In this document: positions 57,689 to 64,000 of the stretch, piece after piece | Layout of the letters: every line of letters starts with the position of its first letter | How positions within the stretch are numbered: position 1 is the first letter of the stretch | Source: Tachypleus tridentatus | Taxonomy: Eukaryota > Arthropoda > Merostomata > Xiphosura > Limulidae | Length of the DNA: 64,000 nt | Direction: 5' to 3' | NCBI RefSeq assembly: GCF_004210375.1 | Contig: NC_134833.1 | Coordinates: 23,998,063 to 24,062,062, forward strand | Program-made: the position numbers and the translations under genes | Notes under the pieces: model-generated | Seen by the model: only the letters and a program-made list of their open reading frames with translations | What the model was told of the DNA's origin: nothing | Database searches by the model: none

Positions 57689-58726
57689 ACTACTTACAGT
57701 CACAGAATTCTTACTGAATCTTTATGTTAGCTGCATTCTTGAAAATGCTCTTTCACAGGAGCTTTAGATTTCAGTTTTATGTTGAAAATCTCTAAAATAG
57801 GGTTTACAGCTAACAATTTGATATATATATACATATAACTAATATAATAGTTATAGTTAATTAATGAACAATTGTTTTAAACTTATGTTTAAAAGATTAA
57901 ATACGTGAATAAATACTAAACTTTTATTTATGTTTTTGTTAGTTGTTCGAGACCTTCCAATAATCTCAGGCATCTCAACTTTAGATTACAAAACATTTCT
58001 ATTTATTTTAGGCCTGTTACTAATTTGAATGAACTGTCAACTTAATGAGGCCTTTAGCCTAATTTTTTAATATGTTACAAAGTAAATGTGGTTTCTAAAC
58101 GTAACCATTATCCATAAGTATTTTTTTAAATCGACTAATAGATCTGCCCATAATTTTTAATTGATATACAAAGGCATTTAGAGAAAGCAATCCCGCCCTT
58201 TAACGTTTTAAAAAAATGCTTTCGAGTTCTGGTCATTTTCAAGAATATCAGTTTGTTACCATTAGAGCGAAAGTGATTGACCTTCGGTGATAAATTGACC
58301 TTTAAGCTAAGGTCATCAAAAATGAATCACTTTTTAGGAAACTCTCAACTTTAGTACCAAATGTGATCGTGTAAAATCGTCCTGAGTTGCTCTGTTCATA
58401 TATAAACACACACTTAAGTAAAAACAATATCGTTTCGTCCCATACGAGTAACGGCAGACGTAAGTATGTTTTCATATTGCTCATTTAAAATGAACAACGT
58501 ATTACAGTGTCGATTTCATCGAATTATTTCCAGAACTGCATAAAGTTTACAGCGACTATTAAAGTTGGGTAATTCTTCTTGAATCGACTAATAGACCAAA
58601 AAGATGCAACTTTTTTTTTCAAACTGTCCAATGAACGTCAACAAGTTTTTAAATCGATCAATGAGTACTAGAAGGTTATTGAATAGTCCAATGAACAAGC
58701 AGCGCCAGTATCACTTTGTTAAACAT

Positions 58727-58838
58727 GATGCCCCTCCTCCAATGGCACAGCGGAAAGAGTACGGACGTATTAGACTAGAAACCGTGGGCTCAGCAGATGG
58801 CCCATCATGCAGCGTGGTGCTTAACTGCAAACAAATAT
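58727..58838 (+). mobile_element. SINE family C/B-like copy
   Basis: Reads GCCCCTCCTCCAATGGCACA, GTGGGCTCAGCAGATGGCCC, then GTGGTGCTTAACTGCAAACA: a family C start and end with a family B middle. A 91-codon open frame over it (58604-58879) is mostly SINE and is not called as a gene. Confidence 0.7.
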
Positions 58839-58932
58839 CTAAAGTTAAACATTATCTGACCTCAATATTTTTAGAGTAAGAAGCAAGAATAATTTTTTTT
58901 TATATTCATAAATACATATATTAACGAGGACG

Positions 58933-59051
58933 GTGTGTGAGTTTTTCTTATAGCAAAGCCACATCGCATTATCTGCTGAGTCCACTGAGTGGATTCGAAC
59001 CCCTGATTTTAGCTTTGTAAATCTGGAGACATATCACTGTACTAGAGGGGT
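58933..59051 (-). mobile_element. SINE family B, full length
   Basis: - strand copy: TTCTTATAGCAAAGCCACAT, TGGATTCGAACCCCTGATTT, head TCACTGTACTAGAGGGG. Confidence 0.85.
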
Positions 59052-59300
59052 AGTAAATCATACCCAGAGTGTATGATTGTATTCGTTTCTTTTTTCTTTC
59101 TTTCTTGTTCAAGTTAATCACGTATTAGCAAGATCCAGTTTACAGTAAAATAACAATATTAATCCAGTCCAAGATTTGGATGTTTGTGTTTAGTAATGGG
59201 ATTAACGTATCTGATTGAATTTCTTCAAAGCTCTTGAACACTAAAAATTAGAATAAAAGTTAGTAAGTGTAACTTTTATATCTGATCTCGTACATATATA

Positions 59301-59497
59301 CCAAACATGCTGGTCCTTTTAGCCGTGGGGGCGTAATAATGTGACGTTTATTCCCACTATTCGTTGGTAAAAGAGTAGCTCAAGAGTTGGCAGTGGATGG
59401 TGATGCCTAGCTGTCTTCCCTCTAGTCTTACATTACTAAATTCGGGAGGGTTAGAACAGATAGCCCTCGTGTAGCATAGCGCGAAATTCCAAAACAA
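59301..59497 (+). mobile_element. SINE family A, headless
   Basis: Starts CCAAACATGCTGGTCCTTTT; body and tail (GCGCGAAATTCCAAAACAAA) present. Confidence 0.88.
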
Positions 59498-59661
59498 AAA
59501 ACTATCAAACATGTAATTTTTTTAATCAGTTACAATCGATTCTCTTCACCTTAGCATCCCACATTTTCATATCGTTCAGTGGAAGAGCAATTGAATTTTA
59601 TGATAGATTGTTTATTCGATCTATTGAACCCTTTGGTATAAGATTCAAAGCTTAATCAGAA

Positions 59662-59935
59662 GGCCAGCAGCGTGTTAAGGCGTTCGACTCGTAATCTGAG
59701 GGTCGCGGGTTCGCGCCCGCGTTGCGCTAAACATCCTCGCCCTTTCAGCCGGGGGCGTTATAATGTTACGATCAATCCCACTATTCGTTGGTAAAAGAGT
59801 AGCCCAAGAGTTGGCGGTGGGTGGTGATGACTAGCTGCCTTCCCTCTAGTCTTACACTGCTAAATTAGGGACGGCTAGCATAGATAGCCCTCGAGTAGCT
59901 TTGTGCGAAATTCAAAAACAAAACAAACAAACAAA
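59662..59935 (+). mobile_element. SINE family A, full length with target duplication
   Basis: Head shortened at the 5' end (GGCCAGCAGCGTGTTAAGGC). The perfect 11-bp duplication CTTAATCAGAA is at 59651-59661 and 59936-59946, and the tail is (CAAA)n-like. Confidence 0.94.
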
Positions 59936-60819
59936 CTTAATCAGAACGTGGCGTTTGTTTTCCATCCGTGTTCAAGGATTTCAACTCCAGCGTTGACACA
60001 AAAATCATGTTCGTTAGAGTCTAGTGTAATGAAAGTAAAACAAAACAACAGTCTAGAAGGATGGTTACTCACAGCAATGATTGAACTGCTTCTTGTTTAT
60101 ACTGCGGTAGTTGTTTCTTGCTTATCTTAAGAAGTTATCGTAAACTTCATTACGCAACAAAGAAAGGGAAAATCAAGTTAACAGAGTAAAAGAAAAGACG
60201 TTGACTCGCATGTTTATAATTCTTTCTTTTTAACTGAAAGTTTTTAGTGAACAATTTTTATGTTTTCTTTAATGTTAGATTTTTCTAATGTGCTTTAAGT
60301 TGAACCGTAACCAATTTATTACGAAACGTTTTATCAAGGTGTTTGCACGCGACACGAGTTGGATTTCTTTATTATCATTATATCTTGAGCTAATATATTT
60401 TTAACTTCGTGGATAAAACTATCGCTAATTGTTTTTGACTTTAAAATTTCAAATATGTGTATCTGAAGTAATCAATTTCAATTCAATAGAAATAACTGTA
60501 ATTTGAAATGACATTTTTAGCCGCGGCCTAGTGGTTCATGTGATGGTTCTGAGTTTTTTGTTTTGTTTTCCCAAAAACAAACTTTCAGTTCATACATCCA
60601 TCTCTTGAGTGATTTGAGATCTAGTTACAGCCGTGACTATTGAAGATTTTCTATTGTTCACTTTACTCAAATTTCTCTACTCTACCCAGAAGTCTTCGTT
60701 TAATGAAACTACAGGACAGAAAACAAAAACTGTTTTAATCATAGTGCATTGAATGGTAGTTCCCTATGGTTCTTTGAGAAGGCAGTGGGGAGATACACCG
60801 TGGAGAGATGTTTTACGAT

Positions 60820-60945
60820 AGATTGTTTTTCTTTGTTATCGTTTATGTATTGATACCAACTATAGTGTTATCGTTTGTGTATTGGTAACAACTATAGTGT
60901 TATTTTTTATGTATTGGCAGTAGCTACAGTGTTATTGTTTATATT
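60820..60945. repeat. ~45-bp tandem repeat, three units
   Basis: Units contain GTTATCGTTTATGTATTG and CAACTATAGT. Confidence 0.75.
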
Positions 60946-61597
60946 TAGACAATTATGTCTAATTAACAATTAACTCCATAGTATGGAGTTACTATTCATG
61001 TGTTGACACCAGGTACAGTGTTTGTTTTTAATCAAAAGGAAGTAAACAAAATCCACTGTTGGCAATAATATTTAATTTTGCGTTGTAATAGGTGCACCAA
61101 CCTCAATAATGGAGCGCTCGGCTTCGTTATGTAACCGATGAGATTTTCTTCCGCTGTGTGGCATCGTTCCTTTTGATTTTACTGAGCGCAAGGAAAGATA
61201 GCTTTGAAAGTGAGAATGTATTTTTAACGATTGTCATTGATATCAGATTTGTCAAAAGGAAAAGATTCAATTCAAATAAATTTATTCGACATAATACAGT
61301 AAAATCCTTCATGTATATGATACCTACAACATATCAATATACACACACACACACATAAATATAACAACAATAAATACATGCTCTGTGTATGCAGTTGTTC
61401 CATTCGTGCTCTACGAAGTAGACAGAAGAATCTCTTTTTTTTTTACATAAAATTTTCTCCCAGAAAGAAACATTTTTGTTCTTAATAAGTTTTTATTATC
61501 AATTCATCTCGCATAAAACCTGACGGATCTATCTTGATATTAGTATAGAATTTTAAAAATTGTGAAGATTGTAAATTTTCTTATAATTTACTCTTAT

Positions 61598-61710
61598 AAT
61601 GAACCATTCTGATATATGATATTTAGAATGAACCATTATGATATATGATATTTAAAATGAACCATTATGATATATGATATTTAAAATGAACCATTCTGAC
61701 ATATGATATC
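61598..61710. repeat. 29-bp tandem repeat, four units
   Basis: Unit AATGAACCATTATGATATAT plus GATATTTAA, with GAACCATT at 61601, 61630, 61659 and 61688. Confidence 0.92.
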
Positions 61711-62984
61711 TTGATTTTTAATTAAACGTTCAGCCGATGCACAGTATGCTCAGTCACACCAATCATACATCTCAAAAATAGTTCTACAGCTTAAGTTTAG
61801 CTGTACAAGGCTCCATAGCAAAGCTGCTACGTTGAAGGTGCACCAATCTTCCCTGCTTGCTTTTCATAATCCATCTAGGGGTCTAAGTCTCCTAATGCAT
61901 GTTTCAACAGTACAAAAGCTATATCTCAACTTCTTAAGTAATTGCACATTAACACTCTCTCATAAATAGCATTTTCAGTAGGTAACAATCTACTTTAACT
62001 TTATATAACACTTGATAATTTATGAATATATTCTCATAAATTCTGTTAACGATAGCACTATACTAAATGTACTTGTTATAGCACTAATTTTCGCTACCCT
62101 GTACTCACTTAATAATATTTATAAAATATCCTTTAAACATTCTGTAAACATAAAAGTGTTGTTCTTTCGAACTACTTGGTGAGTGATGTAAGAGGGTATG
62201 TGGGATACATAAACGAATTTCTTTCATTATAAACAAAAAATATCTGAATAGAATTTCGAAAACAGAAATCGCAATAAAAGGATTTTACTATTTTTTCGGG
62301 AAGGTAAATCTTTAATAGACGACCTTGTAACACCGAAATGTTTTTTTTATTTAATTAAACACTCAACGTTTCGCTTTACAGCTTCTTTATGAGCGTTCAC
62401 TAAAACACAAGCATTCACATGTTTTCTACACAAATTAAATATTTAGCTAAACATTTTACCTCTGATAGTCTGTCATTACGTAAAGATCACTATCAAACGT
62501 ATTTACATAGTTAACCAAAATTCTTGATTGGTTTGATAACTCTTTTAAAACAACCACTGTCGGTTAAATTTGCTTTCCACATCTGGAGACATGTTTCTAA
62601 CTGTCACTGGGGCACTTGAAGATGCAGTCACATCTTATTTGCCCGAAAATGATTGACTTACAAGGTAGTAATAGAGTTTAGAAATTATATTCACCACCTC
62701 CCTGAAATCGATAAGTTATGTCTTCTTCACTTCCGAGTAAAGTTTGGAACACTTTCAATGAGCAATTTTAAAACGTAACACTAAATGGATGGACTATAAG
62801 AGATAGGAAGTTCACAGTAGAGGGTATGTTTAATACTGTGACCTAGCAACGTAATAGTTCATGACGTGTACAGCTATAATTCTACTCTGCACCAGCTGTT
62901 TGAAATATACAGACATGACACATAAATATATACAGGTAGATTACCCATTGTGCCAGGAAAAAAAACCAATGAATATAGGTCTAC

Positions 62985-63170
62985 TATTCAAGAATATAGT
63001 TACTAATATAGGTTCACAATTCGACAATAAAGCTACGAATATAGGTTCACAATTCGAGAATAAAGCTACGAATATAGGTTCACAATTCGAGAATAAAACT
63101 ACGAATATAGGTTCACAATTCGAGAATAAAGCTAAGAATATAGTTCCTCTATTAAGGAGTAAACTTACGA
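62985..63170 (+). repeat. 33-bp tandem repeat, open in frame
   Basis: About five units with AATATAGGTTCACAATTCGA and GAATAAAGCTACG; the ends are diverged. In the + frame of a 108-codon ORF (62861-63187) it reads TNIGSQFENKA, an 11-residue period. The part before the repeats has no recognisable domain, so a protein is possible but unsupported. Confidence 0.85.
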
Positions 63171-64000
63171 ACCTAGGTTATATATAAGACTTAAGCAATA
63201 CATGTATCAAACATACTGTTGATGTGAACGTGCTCTGTAGTCACCATGAGAAAAATCTATTTACTGGACAGGCAAAGTGGAGAAAAAGTGTCATTGGCTA
63301 CTATTCAGTTCTTCCCATTAAAGAGCCGCAAAATAGCAGATGTAATAAATGAAGTTAGTAACACACGTTGATCAAAGCGTAGGTTGAACCGGACCTCCTT
63401 CGAACTTAGACATGAAAATGACACAGTTTTGGAATATTACGTTTATTTATTATATCAGCAATACACGTGAGTCCACAACCTAGCTGTGATGATGTTAAGC
63501 AATGTGCCATGTTCCCAGAATTCAACATGTCACAGCAGTTAACAACGTAATTCTCAAAATGAATCAGTTGAGAAAATAACCATCGCATCGCTGGATTTGT
63601 TTCTCTAACGCCACCAAATTATGTGGAAGCCAGTGATTTGTATGACTCATATTATGTTCAAACTTGGTGCTACGTTAACTTTTAAGTTATTTGCGTAGAA
63701 TGTTTATAACATTTTGCTTAAACTGTAATTTTCAGCTCTTGCATTCAGTTTTGTGATAATTGTTGAGGTGAACACGACATTTTTGGTGTTACTACATGTA
63801 GTAACAAAAGGGAAAATAAGTTACATCGATATTAATGAGTTAAAGCGAGTAAGATGTTAAACAGAATTAAATGCAGCTGGTTAACAAATGCTGTTTAAAT
63901 TACTTTTACCTCCAACATAATTCCTTTAACTTAAGGTTTACACATGACCGTTCTTAATTTAGAAATATCAACCAGAGGGGAAATAACGAGCCATGCAAAC

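Larger units (their letters stand above)
55161..64000. other. Downstream stretch without a recognisable gene
   Basis: Holds a MITE, SINEs and tandem repeats listed separately, an AT run near 56910 and a CA run near 61340. 60130-60800, 61720-62860 and 63190-64000 show nothing I can identify. Confidence 0.6.

Noticed and set aside
60530..60600. Another SINE start (GCCGCGGCCTAGTGGTTCAT)
   Set aside because: Only about 40 bp resemble a family A or C head; the rest does not continue into a body, so it is too short to call.

Overview
This is an AT-rich, intron-rich animal nuclear sequence. It holds the 3' two-thirds of one recognisable gene on the + strand, an arthropod-type glutamate-gated chloride channel (GluCl, a Cys-loop receptor). 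It also carries dozens of tRNA-derived SINEs of three families and many minisatellites. Exon phases, residues and SINE style fit an arthropod, most likely a chelicerate; a horseshoe crab is my best guess from the SINE type, but that is inference.

Layout. 1-19036 has no exon I can recognise, only SINEs and minisatellites, including a 30-bp array at 9311-9687 and a 33/34-bp array at 9865-11504. 19037-38360 contains six GluCl exons: 19037-19104, 21539-21762, 24964-25046, 27215-27349, 35703-36121 and 38130-38360. Together they encode 385 residues, running from the N-terminal extracellular domain to the stop codon; the signal peptide and first coding exon(s) were not found. 38361-53519 has no gene and is mostly plain AT-rich DNA with a 43-bp array (44195-45645) and a ~90-bp array with an inverted end (48868-49680). 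53520-55160 is a compact intronless gene: TATA box, initiator, upstream ORF, a 468-aa ORF with coiled coil and a C-terminal domain resembling LINE ORF1 proteins, and a poly(A) signal, with no reverse transcriptase beside it. 55161-64000 has a 508-bp MITE, SINEs and short tandem repeats.

The most unusual feature is at the exon 4/intron 4 boundary of GluCl (27327-28671). The last 23 bases of the exon together with its 5' splice site have been tandemly amplified in 48-bp units (16 codons), giving 23 copies of a strong GTAAGT donor and 9 weakened GTAAAT donors. The first nine strong donors are in the same phase with an open reading frame between them, so use of any one would insert n x 16 residues into ligand-binding loop C, each unit bringing an N-glycosylation sequon. 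A second oddity in the same gene is a diverged copy of the last exon's 3' splice site and first codons inside the preceding intron (36382-36447), which could give a receptor lacking TM4. Whether either is used can only be settled with RNA data.
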